Source: RUG11551 sp045546875 (GTDB lineage Bacteria > Planctomycetota > Planctomycetia > Pirellulales > Thermoguttaceae). From it: a stretch of 33,995 nt of DNA. Both the position numbers and the translations under genes were made by a program. Shown here in pieces: positions 1 to 9,046 of the stretch (the stretch's first letter is position 1; the number at the start of each line of letters is the position of its first letter). The notes beneath the pieces are model-generated. The model searched no databases. It was not told the origin of the DNA and worked only from the letters and a program-made list of their open reading frames with translations. Location of the stretch: assembly GCA_045546875.1 (NCBI GenBank), contig JAZQDP010000258.1:1-33995 (forward strand), given 5' to 3'.

Positions 1-37
1 GACCATGTCGATTTCGTCCGCTCGGGATTCTGCAAAT

Positions 38-72
38 AATTAGCAATTTGCAATGAGCAATTAGCAATTAGG
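38..72. repeat. Degenerate heptamer array, AATTAGC family
   Basis: Five consecutive 7-nt words of the form AATTAGC (variants AATTTGC and AATGAGC) with no spacer. The same family recurs near 17803 and 24401. Exact 7-nt periodicity is visible by eye. Confidence 0.8.
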
Positions 73-76
73 CGAG

Positions 77-97
77 CCGGGGTGCGTAAGCCCCCGG
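77..97. repeat. GCGTAAGC-centred hairpin repeat
   Basis: CCGGGG (77-82) pairs with CCCCGG (92-97) around a GCGTAAGC centre. Two more hairpins with the same centre and different arms lie at 7467-7487 and 7595-7615, so this is a dispersed palindromic repeat rather than a single terminator. Confidence 0.6.
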
Positions 98-98
98 T

Positions 99-158
99 AA
101 AATCTCACACGAAGTTCGCAAAGTTTTAAAGATAGCTTTGTGTTCTTTGCGGCTAAAA
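99..158. repeat. Dispersed TTCGCAAAGTTTTAA repeat
   Basis: The segment from AAAATCTCAC through TTCGCAAAGTTTTAA is nearly repeated at 27487-27520, just upstream of the Imm11-like gene. The right part (CTTTGTGTTCTTTGCG) is a loose inverted counterpart of the left part. Non-coding; function unknown. Confidence 0.5.
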
Positions 159-234
159 AAATTTAGAATGAGTAAAACGACCGCTTTTTAGCTCGTATGT
201 ATGCAGCGCCGGATATTATCTTTTCAAACGGAGC

Positions 235-993
235 TTATTGTTTTCTTCCTACTACTATCGGCTGATAAAAGCCGGTTTTCTCCGGGAACATCCAAACGAC
301 TTCGCGGCAACCGCAGGAAAGAAGGCAACTTGTCAATTCCACTCGGCAGGTAGCTCTGTAATCACATTCAAACTTGCTTATCTGGAGCGAGTCTTCGTCG
401 TCAATAATATACTGAATCAAATGGTAAATGTCGTTGTTCCACTGCCAGGTTTGAAAAGAAACTCGCTGTCCTTTTTCTGTTTTATGGATATAGGGCGCAG
501 AATACATAGGCTTTTCTGCCAAAAGAGCGTCGTAATCGCGAATGCTGGCGACAAAAATTCCGCCCGGTCTGGTTTGACTTGTCATGCTTCTGACCGCTTT
601 TTCCAAATCAGCGTTTGAAAGCATGTGCGGCAGAGCGTTATCCATCGCAATAACGATGTCAAGCGGTTCTGAAAAGGTCTTTCCTAAAGCGCAAAAGTCA
701 GCATGTTCAAAGCGAATTTGCACTCCGTTTTTTTCTGCCCGCTTTTGCGCTTCCGTCAGTTCGTTGTCGCTGATGTCCGAAGCGGTAACGCGATACCCCA
801 TAGACGCCAGACCAATAGCCTGAGTTCCAATCCCGCAAGCGCAGTCCAGAATATGAGCGGTATTGTCAAATCCGTATTGGTTAAAAATCCTGTTTAGAAT
901 AACCGCCTGTTCACGCGTTGAGGATTCCCAGTCAAGAAAAAGCTTGTCGTATTGAGACGCTAAACTATTATAGAAGTTTTGTATTATATCCAT
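235..993 (-). CDS. Class I SAM-dependent methyltransferase
   Basis: Predicted 252-residue soluble methyltransferase with a Rossmann-like fold. The glycine-rich SAM-binding motif I reads ILDCACGIGTQ, followed by an acidic residue at the end of beta 2 (VTASDIS) and a motif IV-like DIVIAMDNALPHML. The substrate cannot be told; the N-terminus (NFYNSLASQYDKLF) resembles small-molecule methyltransferases of the UbiE/glycine-methyltransferase type. The frame stays open upstream to an ATG at 1059, but that start would lie inside the terminator hairpin of the upstream gene. The internal ATG at 993, giving MDIIQNFYNS, is therefore preferred. No clear Shine-Dalgarno sequence. It lies downstream of the PEP-CTERM gene on the same strand but is separated from it by that terminator. 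Confidence 0.85.
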   Translation of the reverse strand: MDIIQNFYNSLASQYDKLFLDWESSTREQAVILNRIFNQYGFDNTAHILDCACGIGTQAIGLASMGYRVTASDISDNELTEAQKRAEKNGVQIRFEHADFCALGKTFSEPLDIVIAMDNALPHMLSNADLEKAVRSMTSQTRPGGIFVASIRDYDALLAEKPMYSAPYIHKTEKGQRVSFQTWQWNNDIYHLIQYIIDDEDSLQISKFECDYRATCRVELTSCLLSCGCREVVWMFPEKTGFYQPIVVGRKQ

Positions 994-1033
994 ATCGGTT
1001 GCGTAGAGTTGCATTCTGCATTGCAAACAATCC

Positions 1034-1077
1034 AAAAAAACGCCCCCTTCGCAGCTCAATGAAGCTACAAGGGGGCG
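1034..1077 (-). terminator. Rho-independent terminator of the PEP-CTERM gene
   Basis: A perfect 9-bp stem, CGCCCCCTT (1041-1049) with AAGGGGGCG (1069-1077), and a smaller internal AGCT/AGCT pairing. On the minus strand it is followed by seven T residues (complement of 1034-1040). It sits 20 nt past the PEP-CTERM stop codon. Confidence 0.85.
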
Positions 1078-1096
1078 CGTTTTGTATTACCTTAAA

Positions 1097-4000
1097 TTAC
1101 TTTCTCTTTTGCCAATACAGCAAACTAACTGTACCGAGAATGAGCAGCGCCCAGGTTGACGGTTCCGGAACGCCAGTTGATGGCGCGGCGCCAAACTGAA
1201 GCAGACCGGTCGAGGATAACGACCACAGGTCGCCGTAACTGTACCAGTCGGGGAATTCCAGAGTAACATCGGCAACGTCCATGGTTCCGCCTGTAACGTT
1301 GAATATCTGGTAGGAGTCAAGCGGTTCCACATCTTCTGCGAAATTGACAAGCAGAGTTCCGTTGAGATCCAGGTTGCCGTTAGTAACGTTAATCGTATCC
1401 CAAACGCTGTTGGTCTGGTCAATGTCAATAACAACTTTTCCAGCGGAGGATTGAGTGTAATTACCCAAGATTTCAGCAGCAACGATTGTTGAAACGCCGG
1501 GATAGAGGACGCCGCCATTCTGGAGAAGATCGCCATTGACGGTTTTGATGTCCATTCCGCCGCCAGTCCAGTCCAGGCTGGCTGCCTGCGGAATTGTAAT
1601 ACTCGGCGACGTAACCATACCGCCGGTAACTTTCATGCTTGAGCCGTTGTCTTTAATAACAATCGGGTTGGCGTTGAGCTGACCGCCGGAAACCTCGACA
1701 TAACCAACGTCTGAATTGCCGATCGTCAGTTCTTTGGTAACATTGAGCTGACCGTTGTCTTTGATGAAGACTCTGCCTTCAGACCCCGCATTGAAGCTGA
1801 TTCTGGCGGCGCTGGAAAGGTTCATAACGCCGTCTCCGTCAATGGTCAGCTGACCGAAAGAGCCGTTTTCACGACCGACGCGAAGGCTGACCAAGTTGAC
1901 TTCGCCGCCTGAAATCTTGGCGTAGCCGTAACCGCTATAACCAACGTTGATTTCATTGCCGTCCGTCACGGCGAGAATGTCGAGCTTTCCATCTTTCATT
2001 TCAAAATAACCGACTGACTCGGCGGCATATCCAATCTCGAGTCTTTTAAGCTTAGCGTATCCGCCGTCAATAGAAAGCGTTCCATAGCCGGTGTTATAGT
2101 AGCCAAGATGAGTTGAGTTGTTTTCAACGATAAGTTGACCGCCGTCAAGAACTTCTACCGTTCCTGTGCCGTAGCGACCGATGCGGAACGAGGCGCCTGC
2201 ATTGGTAAGCGTTAAGGAGCCGTTAGAAATGGAAACTTTTCCCTCTGACCCTGCGCCGTATCCAACATTGGCTAAACCGGAAGCGGAAACGCTTCCACCG
2301 GTAATGGTCATCGTACCTTTACCGAGGTCTGCAACGCGAAGCTCGCCGTTTCCGGTAAACGTTCCTCCTTCAATATTAAGCTCGCCTGTAGCGTCTGCGT
2401 ATTGACCAACATTGACAATGCCGGCAACCGTAACTTTTGCATCGTTTTTAAGGGTCATTGTACCGTTGCCGTATCTGGCAATGCGAAGTTCGCTGCCTCC
2501 ATTTACAGTAGCCCCGTCAACGGTAATGCTGCCAGTTGCCCCCGCGTCGTAACCGGCAATGATGTTGCCAGCGGTGGTAATCCGGGTGTCTGCGCCAGAG
2601 ATATTAATAGTTCCACTAGCGCCATTGTAAATGCCAGCGTACATGACGTAAGCTAAATCGACCATGCCGCCGGTGATGTTGGCAACGCCTGTACCAGTAT
2701 CGCCAACGCGCAGGTCGCCAGAGGTCAGAATGCCGCCTGACATATTGAACGTTCCATTAGCCCCGGCGGCAGTACCGACGTAAACATGAGACGTTTTTGT
2801 ATCAATCAAGCCGCCAGCCATAAGATTTAACGTTCCGGTTGACCCCGAGTTATTGCCAACGTAAATATGGTTCGAGTTCGTATCGAGAAATCCATTTCTA
2901 ACGGAAAGCGTACCGGTTCCATTGTTACCAACCCAAACTTTCAGCGAACTTGCCGTTCCGCCGTCAATGTTGAGGGTTCCGTTTCCTGCAGCGTTATAAC
3001 CAATGTGAATGTCTTTAGCAGAACTGTCTAATCTTGATCCCGACAAAACGTTCATTACGCCGGTTCCAGATTGACCGATTCGCGGCGTATGACCAGGAGT
3101 GGATAAAGTCGCGCCGTTTTGCAGAGTAACCGTTCCAGTCGATCCGGTATGATTTGCAACGTACAGATAGCCGTCGTTTCCAATAGTGGCATTGGACGCG
3201 TCTATCGTTAAAGTTCCTTGTCCGTAAGTTCCAACGGAAATGTTTGTAGTAGTTGTAATTGAAGAACCATTAGAAAAGGTTGCGTTTCCAGTTCCTGCGG
3301 GTTTGGTATCGGCTTCGTTTCCGCCGATGTTCAACGCGCCGGTAATATTAACTGTAGAACCGCTCGCATTGACCGTTCCTGTACCGAGGTTTCCAACGAC
3401 AATGCTTTTTGATGTAACACTCGCATTGTCAAGATTTAGAGTTCCATTGCCAGCTGCGTTGTAGCCAAGATAAATCTCGGCGCCGTTGAGAGAAGAAGAC
3501 GATTCGACGTTAAGAGTTCCAGTTCCAGACTGACCAATTCTCATGGAGTGAGCTGGATAAGTAAATGTCGCGCCGTTGGTTAAATTAACTTCTCCGGTTG
3601 ATCCAGTATGATTTCCAACGTACAGATACCCGTCAGTATAAATTGTGGCTGAATCCAAATTGAGCGTTCCAGTTCCGTAACTTCCAGCGTTAATATCGCC
3701 GGGAATGGAAAGATAAACGCCATTGGAAATATTCGCCGTTCCGGTAGTTCCCGCTTCTTTTTCGCCAAGAGAAAGAGCTTGAACGTTAAGCGTTCCGCCG
3801 GTCATGTTAAAGGTTCCATTAGAGCCGCTGTAATATCCCAAAACGAGAGTCTTTCCAGTCATGTTGACAGTTCCGGAATTCAGATTGAATTCGCCGGTTC
3901 CCCTGCGTCCAACTCGCATATCGTTGGCTGTGTAGTTGAGCGTACCGCCATCGACATTTAAAACGCCGGACCCGCTAGCTTCGTAACCCATGTTAATCCA

Positions 4001-4762
4001 GGCGGTTTCGTTAAATTCGCCGCCGTTGATATTCAAAGTTCCCGTACCGGCAGAGCCAACTCTGGTGTCAGCGCCGTTAAAAGTCCCGCCTGTCATGGTT
4101 AATACGCCGGTTGCTCCTGACTGGTCGCCGATAAGAACAGGAATCGGTGTGGTAAACGTTCCGCCGGACATGTTATAAGTACCATTGGCTCCGCTTTTGT
4201 ATCCGATAGAAACAACTTTATTGTCTCCGGATTCAATCGTGTTGAATGTAACCGTTCCGCCGGTTTGATCGAAAGTGGCAGCGGATTGATATCCAACGCG
4301 AAATCTGCCCAGGAATTCCAAAGAACCGTCTGAAATGGTAACGTTGGATCCGTTTTGAGTGGAGTAGAAAGGTTTCCTTACCAAAACGCTTCCACCGTCG
4401 ATGGTAAGGTTTTTATCAAAATAATTTGTATCTTCTGTACTGGAAACGACCAATGAGCCGTCAGACAAAACCGTCGTTTGCCCGAGGTTTTGCAAGTCCC
4501 CAGCAAGAACCTTAATTTGAGATGAAGCGCCCGCGCCGCCGATATTCAGCCCTTGGCTGTTAGCAGGAACGCCCGGCGTTGAGCCATTATAAAGTTCAAT
4601 TTCCTGAGTTGTACTTTGAACCCAAACGGTGGTGTTCGGTCCCATGGGGGAGAGAACGTCGCTTGCGCTGCTTGCATTTTGTACGGGTACCTCGTCTGCA
4701 TACGACAATGCCGACGCCGCGCAAATCAACAATCCAACGAATAAACGATATGCGGTTTTCAT
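1097..4762 (-). CDS. PEP-CTERM surface protein with T5SS/PEP-CTERM repeats
   Basis: A 1221-residue exported protein. Residues 1-22 are a signal peptide (cleavage likely after SYA). The C-terminus (1198-1221) is a PEP-CTERM sorting signal: VPEPSTW, a hydrophobic helix, then a short basic tail (QKRK). Such proteins are normally processed by an exosortase (EpsH family), which is not in this window. The body from about residue 100 to 1080 is a long run of 20-30-residue units of the form G-x-G-T-L-x-(I/V/M)-x-G-G-x-(L/F/V)-x, as in the T5SS/PEP-CTERM-associated repeat family, predicting an elongated beta-solenoid. Residues about 337-448 and 489-603 are a larger internal duplication sharing DGYLYV.NHTGSTG, RIGQSGTG and IGYNAAGNGTLN-type words. 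A probable surface or matrix structural protein; no enzyme motif is seen. The call is firm, the biological role unknown. Confidence 0.9.
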   Translation of the reverse strand: MKTAYRLFVGLLICAASALSYADEVPVQNASSASDVLSPMGPNTTVWVQSTTQEIELYNGSTPGVPANSQGLNIGGAGASSQIKVLAGDLQNLGQTTVLSDGSLVVSSTEDTNYFDKNLTIDGGSVLVRKPFYSTQNGSNVTISDGSLEFLGRFRVGYQSAATFDQTGGTVTFNTIESGDNKVVSIGYKSGANGTYNMSGGTFTTPIPVLIGDQSGATGVLTMTGGTFNGADTRVGSAGTGTLNINGGEFNETAWINMGYEASGSGVLNVDGGTLNYTANDMRVGRRGTGEFNLNSGTVNMTGKTLVLGYYSGSNGTFNMTGGTLNVQALSLGEKEAGTTGTANISNGVYLSIPGDINAGSYGTGTLNLDSATIYTDGYLYVGNHTGSTGEVNLTNGATFTYPAHSMRIGQSGTGTLNVESSSSLNGAEIYLGYNAAGNGTLNLDNASVTSKSIVVGNLGTGTVNASGSTVNITGALNIGGNEADTKPAGTGNATFSNGSSITTTTNISVGTYGQGTLTIDASNATIGNDGYLYVANHTGSTGTVTLQNGATLSTPGHTPRIGQSGTGVMNVLSGSRLDSSAKDIHIGYNAAGNGTLNIDGGTASSLKVWVGNNGTGTLSVRNGFLDTNSNHIYVGNNSGSTGTLNLMAGGLIDTKTSHVYVGTAAGANGTFNMSGGILTSGDLRVGDTGTGVANITGGMVDLAYVMYAGIYNGASGTINISGADTRITTAGNIIAGYDAGATGSITVDGATVNGGSELRIARYGNGTMTLKNDAKVTVAGIVNVGQYADATGELNIEGGTFTGNGELRVADLGKGTMTITGGSVSASGLANVGYGAGSEGKVSISNGSLTLTNAGASFRIGRYGTGTVEVLDGGQLIVENNSTHLGYYNTGYGTLSIDGGYAKLKRLEIGYAAESVGYFEMKDGKLDILAVTDGNEINVGYSGYGYAKISGGEVNLVSLRVGRENGSFGQLTIDGDGVMNLSSAARISFNAGSEGRVFIKDNGQLNVTKELTIGNSDVGYVEVSGGQLNANPIVIKDNGSSMKVTGGMVTSPSITIPQAASLDWTGGGMDIKTVNGDLLQNGGVLYPGVSTIVAAEILGNYTQSSAGKVVIDIDQTNSVWDTINVTNGNLDLNGTLLVNFAEDVEPLDSYQIFNVTGGTMDVADVTLEFPDWYSYGDLWSLSSTGLLQFGAAPSTGVPEPSTWALLILGTVSLLYWQKRK

Positions 4763-4868
4763 AACTAAACCTATTGTATTAAGGAATGAATAAATCAGTT
4801 ATAAGTACATTGACAGCACAGAGGCTTTTTAGGAAGTCTACCATACTAAAACTACTTTACTATTTACC

Positions 4869-4874
4869 ATTATA
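4869..4874 (-). promoter_or_regulatory. Extended -10 box upstream of the PEP-CTERM gene
   Basis: Read on the minus strand the sequence is TATGCTATAAT, a consensus TATAAT preceded by TGC (extended -10). No good -35 is seen. It lies about 107 nt upstream of the ATG at 4762, implying a long leader. The surrounding 4763-4962 is AT-rich and holds nothing else supported. Confidence 0.4.
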
Positions 4875-4962
4875 GCATAAAATTAAAAAGATTTCGCCAG
4901 AAAAGAAGAAAAAATATAAAAAAAGAAAGAAAATAGTATATTAATATTGACAGGTAAATTTA

Positions 4963-5373
4963 TTAGAATTTACGCTCTTCTTCCTCCTTATCGTTTTTTT
5001 TGACTAAAGCGGGACCGTATTTGTTGTCTACGAGGCAATTGCGTTCGTGCCCACCAAAAATAATTAAAAGAATAAGTACAGGTATATAATAACCAGTAAA
5101 TATCATCAATAGCCACCAGCCAGAGACGTCTCCATCATGAAGACGGCGAACAGTTACCGCCAAACATGGAAAGAATAAAAAACACAAAGTCATACCACCA
5201 AAAATGGTAAGCAGAGATTTAATGTTCTTATCGTTAACCATTTCAATAGGAGATACAACTAAGTATAACAACACAAAAGCAAAGAGCCAAAAACTGAAAA
5301 ACTCAGCAAGAGAGGCTCGACCGTCAAAATCGCAGTATTTTGTTGTCAGGCATTGAAAGATGTATTTAAGCAT
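4963..5373 (-). CDS. DUF805 family inner-membrane protein
   Basis: A 136-residue protein with the DUF805 layout: an N-terminal YCDFDGRASLAEFFSFWLF segment (family pattern F-x-GRxxRxE-[YF]-W), then hydrophobic helices at about 27-44, 51-75 and 87-107, with the conserved VRRLHDGDVSGWW loop before the last. The tail is short and highly charged (KKNDKEEEERKF). It starts at an ATG preceded by a strong GGAGG (5378-5384, minus strand). DUF805 proteins are small integral membrane proteins of unknown function. It is monocistronic as far as can be seen, with about 200 nt to the next gene on the strand. Confidence 0.85.
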   Translation of the reverse strand: MLKYIFQCLTTKYCDFDGRASLAEFFSFWLFAFVLLYLVVSPIEMVNDKNIKSLLTIFGGMTLCFLFFPCLAVTVRRLHDGDVSGWWLLMIFTGYYIPVLILLIIFGGHERNCLVDNKYGPALVKKNDKEEEERKF

Positions 5374-5608
5374 TTCTACCTCCGTTTTCCGTTTAAGAGT
5401 TTTTGTTTTCCCATGATTTGGTTCACTATATTTATATAACGAAAAATGTAGTTAGAAAGTAACCCGGTTTAGGAAAAATTTCAGAAAATTTGTAGCAATG
5501 CTGCCAGCCGTTGGGAGTGATTTTCGTTTCTTCGTTTGACCACTGTCAGGGCGGATTCACAACGATTCGGATAATTATGCCCGCTGGCAGAAGTATTTTA
5601 GGTTCCTT

Positions 5609-6655
5609 TTAGTTCTTCAACGCTCGCCGGGCAGCTTTTTTAACATAGGGGTCGTCGTCTTCAACCGCCTTGACAACGGCGGATTCTGCGTCTTTGTTGT
5701 CCATTGCCAAGCCGAGGGCGCGAATGGTCCAAGCGCGTGTAAGAGGATTCTCGCTTTCTGTCAGCGGCAAAACGCTTTCAACAGGGATTTTGTAATCGTC
5801 GTTATTCACTTTTTCTTTGTATAAACAAATCGCACGCAATGCGCGACGGCGAACGACGTCGTTTTCGCTGGCAAGCAATCCGTGAACGATTTCGTATTGC
5901 TTTTGTAGCATAAGAATCGTTCCGCAATCGCGGGCGATATCGTCTGCATTGGATTTTTCCAATAAGAGAGCCAGGATTTTATAGAATTCCGTTAAATCTT
6001 TGCTATTGTCTTGAGCTAACGAAAGCAACTCTGATAAAGCGGCAAGCCGGTTAAGAATAGAATTCTTTTTGATCATGCTCAGCAATGCGTCTTTGCCTAA
6101 TTGAGCGCTTTGCGAATCAGCCGGCGAGATCTTCCACAACGCCGCTGCCACCGCCGCCTTGACGGATTCGATTAATTCGGCATGCGGAGCATTGTCGAGT
6201 TCTGTTGATTCGGAACTGTTCTCCAGCGTTCCGTTGAGTAGTGAAGATAGTGCGCTTGTTGCGGAATTGGCTTCTTCGCCAAAAGAGCCTAACGCCTGAG
6301 CGGTAGAAATACGCACCGCTGTCATTTTGGAGTTTAACGCTTCTATTAAAGAGGGAATGGCTTTTTTATCTTGAATTCTCCCCAGCGCCCAGGCGCAAAC
6401 AGCGCGAGTGTATTCGTATTCCGAGACGTCCAACAGCCGCTGGCATAAAGCGTCAACGCTGGCAGAGGCTTGCGGACCAATATTCCCCAATGCGTAGCCG
6501 GCATACCATCGCGTTCTGTTTTGAAGGTTTTCCGTCGATTCCGTTTTAGTCAATTGATCCGTCCAGTACGCGGCGTCTTTGCCTTTAAACGTTCCCTCCT
6601 GAGCAAACAGGGTTGTCGAAAATAACGTTAGCAGAGTAAAAAGTATTGTTCGCAT
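5609..6655 (-). CDS. Exported HEAT-repeat protein
   Basis: A 348-residue protein with a signal peptide (about 1-18, cleavage near FAQ) and mostly helical HEAT-like repeats. Recognisable units are YTRAVCAWALGRI.DKKAIPSL (about 80-105), AVRISTAQALGSFGEEA (about 112-130), RRRALRAICLYKE (about 268-280), TRAWTIRALGLAMDNKDAE (about 303-322) and the C-terminal DDPYVKKAARRALKN. Such solenoids bind proteins; no catalytic motif is present. Secreted HEAT proteins are common in Planctomycetota, but the partner here is unknown. It lies 101 nt downstream of hpt on the same strand, separated by a large heptamer hairpin. The leader next to the ATG is heptamer DNA without a Shine-Dalgarno sequence. Confidence 0.8.
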   Translation of the reverse strand: MRTILFTLLTLFSTTLFAQEGTFKGKDAAYWTDQLTKTESTENLQNRTRWYAGYALGNIGPQASASVDALCQRLLDVSEYEYTRAVCAWALGRIQDKKAIPSLIEALNSKMTAVRISTAQALGSFGEEANSATSALSSLLNGTLENSSESTELDNAPHAELIESVKAAVAAALWKISPADSQSAQLGKDALLSMIKKNSILNRLAALSELLSLAQDNSKDLTEFYKILALLLEKSNADDIARDCGTILMLQKQYEIVHGLLASENDVVRRRALRAICLYKEKVNNDDYKIPVESVLPLTESENPLTRAWTIRALGLAMDNKDAESAVVKAVEDDDPYVKKAARRALKN

Positions 6656-6659
6656 TTTA

Positions 6660-6756
<97 letters not shown>

Positions 6757-6758
<2 letters not shown>

Positions 6759-7290
6759 AATCTTGCATCCAAATGTCCGGCAGGTTTCGGCAATGTTCAG
6801 TCGCGTCCATGCCGTAGCCGTAGAGGAACCGGTCGGGAGCGGGCATTCCGGGGAAATCGACCACAACATCTGCTTCTCGCCATTGAGTTTTGTCAATCAG
6901 CGCGGCAATCTTAACCGACGATGCGCCGTTACGCATGCAGTATTCCCGCAGTTTGTTAATCGTCCAGCCGGAATCGACAATGTCTTCGATAAGTAAGACG
7001 TGCCGTCGTTCCATGCTTATGGAAGAAGAATGTTGAATGGTAACCGTCCCGCTGGTGTGAGTGGCGTTTCCGTAACTGGACGCGCGAATAAAATCGATAT
7101 CGAGGGGCGTTTTCATTTCGCGGACGAGGTCGGCGGCGAAAAAAACGGCGCCTTTCAAAATGGCGATCGCCAACAGCGGCCGTTCCGGCGTACAGACCCC
7201 GACGGGGGAATACCATTCGTCAATCTGCTTCGCCAAAGACGAAACGTGCTCGGCTATCTCTTTTGCGGAATACAGGATTGTCGGTTCCAT
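6757..7290 (-). CDS. hpt: Hypoxanthine phosphoribosyltransferase
   Basis: A 177-residue type I phosphoribosyltransferase that converts hypoxanthine (and usually guanine) plus PRPP to the nucleotide in cytosolic purine salvage. Key elements: the LKG loop (45-47) that binds pyrophosphate, the flexible catalytic loop starting SSYG (71-74), the PRPP motif VLLIEDIVDSGWT (98-110) with the paired acidic residues E102 and D103, and the C-terminal hood PDRFLYGYGMD that contacts the purine. The PRPP motif has Trp where most HPRTs have Arg or Lys (DSGWT instead of DTGRT), a modest variation. The start is set by an AAGGAA ribosome binding site about 10 nt upstream. The stop codon TAG lies inside a heptamer repeat. 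Confidence 0.95.
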
Positions 7291-7317
7291 TGTTTTTTAT
7301 TTCCTTTCTTATCCCTT

Positions 7318-7345
7318 ATTATAATCAGCTGAAAATATTTTACAA
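7318..7345 (-). promoter_or_regulatory. Sigma70-like promoter of hpt
   Basis: On the minus strand TTGTAA (complement of 7340-7345) and TATAAT (complement of 7318-7323) are 16 nt apart. The predicted start near 7311 gives a leader of about 20 nt carrying AAGGAA before the ATG at 7290. Confidence 0.6.
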
Positions 7346-7439
7346 GAGGCGAGAAGAATTGATTACGAATAAAGGGTGCGCGCAAAATTGGGGGGCAAGA
7401 TATCGATGGGTTTTGATGATGCGAAGCGTTAAAAAATCC

Positions 7440-7645
7440 AGCCCTGAAAGGGCGATATTTCTATAACCGGCAGGCGTAAGCCTCCGGGTGAACGAGTAAA
7501 TCAATAAAAAGTCGATAAATACCCCTTTCCCACTCGCGGCGCCTCAAGGCGCCGCGAGTGGGAAAGGGACTGACTCGATTTTTTGAGCGCATGTCCGTGG
7601 GCTTACGCCCCACGGTTACATTTGTGACGCCCCTTTCGGGGCTAA
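7440..7645. repeat. Compound palindromic intergenic element
   Basis: This fills the main gap between hpt and the efflux operon. Two copies of a repeat (AGCCC-GAAAGGGCG, a short spacer, TAACCG...GCGTAAGCC...CGG) lie in opposite orientation. The left copy is 7440-7487 and the right is about 7595-7645 reversed. Between them is a perfect 21-bp hairpin (7523-7543 with 7548-7568) closed by a TCAA loop. The right copy contains the smaller hairpins CCGTGGG/CCCACGG and GCCCC/GGGGC. No gene is supported here. Confidence 0.75.
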
Positions 7646-7738
7646 TGACAATCATATCCGATTGCTAATGCTCTGGTCTTGTTATCTTGTCTATTTTCGC
7701 AACCCAAAATTGAACGCCCCACGAATAAAGATAAAAGC

Positions 7739-7776
7739 ATAAAAAACAGGAAACGTCTAACTACGCTTCCTGTTTT
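7739..7776 (-). terminator. Terminator of the RND efflux operon
   Basis: AAAACAGGAA (7743-7752) pairs with TTCCTGTTTT (7767-7776), extended inward by CGT/ACG pairing around a short loop. On the minus strand the stem runs into a stretch of T residues. It lies about 60 nt past the channel gene stop codon. Confidence 0.8.
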
Positions 7777-7833
7777 GATTGTTCCTTGTATTGCAAGGGG
7801 TTTTGGAAGTTGATACAGTTCGGTTGATCTGTT

Positions 7834-9036
7834 TTACTGGAAAAAAGCCTCGATTTCCGCTTCGCTTGACTTGATCTGCGCTTTAATCTGGAGTATGTTT
7901 TTTTGTTGTGTCAGAATATCTTTCTTGAATGTTTGAAGCTGGATGACGCTGACTTCTCCCCGTTCGTTTCCCTCTTGAAGCGCGGCAAGGGTCTTTTGCT
8001 GATCCGGTTCGATATTTTCTTTGAAATATTCCAACTGCTCGTAAGCGGTTTTGTAGCTGATAAAAGCGTCAACAAGCCTTTTTTGGAGAGATAGCGCAGC
8101 CGATGCCGATTCAGACTGCGCCTGACAGATTTGGGCTTGCGCCTGAGCAATCGCGCCCTGATTTTTGTTGCGTAACGGGAACGGAACGGAAACGGTTACA
8201 AGCCCGGTTGAATATCTTGACGAGCAGTCGTACTGAAAGCCGGCTTCGACGGTAACGTTGGGCGTTCTTTTCGCGACTTCCGCATGATACTGAGCGCTGG
8301 CAATGAGATAATTCGTTTGCGCTCTTGCCAATTCAGGAGACCGGTCATCCAGTTTCGCGACAACGTCTTCCCAGACCAGTTCCTGAACCGGTTCGTCGAG
8401 AACGTCTTCCATGACATCTGCTGGCAATCCCGGATTTCCAACCGAGCACGCCAGCTTCTTCCACGCTTTCCAGTACATAACCGTAGACTGCTGACGTTCC
8501 AAATCGGCGTTTTTCATTTCCAGCCGAACTTGATAAATGTCCGCCAGAGTGATTTGACCGCTTTTGTATAACGACTCGGAATTCTCAAGTTGATTCCGGA
8601 CGATATCGCAAATTTTTTCGTTGTAATCGACAATGCGGCGCGCCAGCATAACCTCGTATGCCGCCTGACGAACTTCTTTAATAACCATCAGCCGCATTAC
8701 GGAATAGTCGTACTGGGCGGCAAGAATTTCCTGATCCACAACATGCTGGTCTTTACGAAGCTTATCTGCCGTAACGATTTCCTGACTAACCGTTCCACCC
8801 TGAAAACCGGCGGCGCCATTGTTACCGATTTCAACGCCGGTATAGCTGAAAACCGGATTTGGACCAAGACCTGCCTGGATTTTTTTGCCTTGCAGCCCTT
8901 GAATTTTCTGCAATTCCGCTCTCAGAGCGGGATGAGAACTCTGAGCCTGCATTTCCAGCTCTGACAGAGTGTACGCATCCGCCGCTGTTACGGTTATCGC
9001 AGCGATGAGAATTACCAGTCCAAAGGCGTGTTTCAT
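7834..9036 (-). CDS. Outer-membrane efflux channel (TolC/CusC/CzcC-type)
   Basis: A 400-residue outer membrane factor. The signal peptide is about residues 1-21 (cleavage after ADA). The mature part is largely long amphipathic helices with two related halves: the N-terminal YTLSELEMQAQSSHPALRAELQKIQGLQGKK segment is the classic start of the OEP fold, and a second copy-like stretch starts near LVWEDVVAKLDDRSPELARAQ. The length (about 400) fits CzcC/CusC-type channels of heavy-metal RND systems. There is no N-terminal lipobox cysteine, so it is probably not lipid-anchored as CusC is. It is the last gene of the operon adaptor-pump-channel, with a heptamer element between it and the pump. The leader directly upstream of the ATG is TTCCCTA-type heptamer DNA. 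Confidence 0.88.
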   Translation of the reverse strand: MKHAFGLVILIAAITVTAADAYTLSELEMQAQSSHPALRAELQKIQGLQGKKIQAGLGPNPVFSYTGVEIGNNGAAGFQGGTVSQEIVTADKLRKDQHVVDQEILAAQYDYSVMRLMVIKEVRQAAYEVMLARRIVDYNEKICDIVRNQLENSESLYKSGQITLADIYQVRLEMKNADLERQQSTVMYWKAWKKLACSVGNPGLPADVMEDVLDEPVQELVWEDVVAKLDDRSPELARAQTNYLIASAQYHAEVAKRTPNVTVEAGFQYDCSSRYSTGLVTVSVPFPLRNKNQGAIAQAQAQICQAQSESASAALSLQKRLVDAFISYKTAYEQLEYFKENIEPDQQKTLAALQEGNERGEVSVIQLQTFKKDILTQQKNILQIKAQIKSSEAEIEAFFQ

Positions 9037-9046
9037 AATTTGTTTA

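Noticed and set aside
994..1059. 22-residue N-terminal extension of the methyltransferase
   Set aside because: It would begin inside the terminator hairpin of the upstream gene, and the methyltransferase fold starts at the later Met.
1087..1536. 149-codon ORF within the end of the PEP-CTERM gene
   Set aside because: Alternative frame of a clearly real gene with intact C-terminal sorting signal; no domain recognised.
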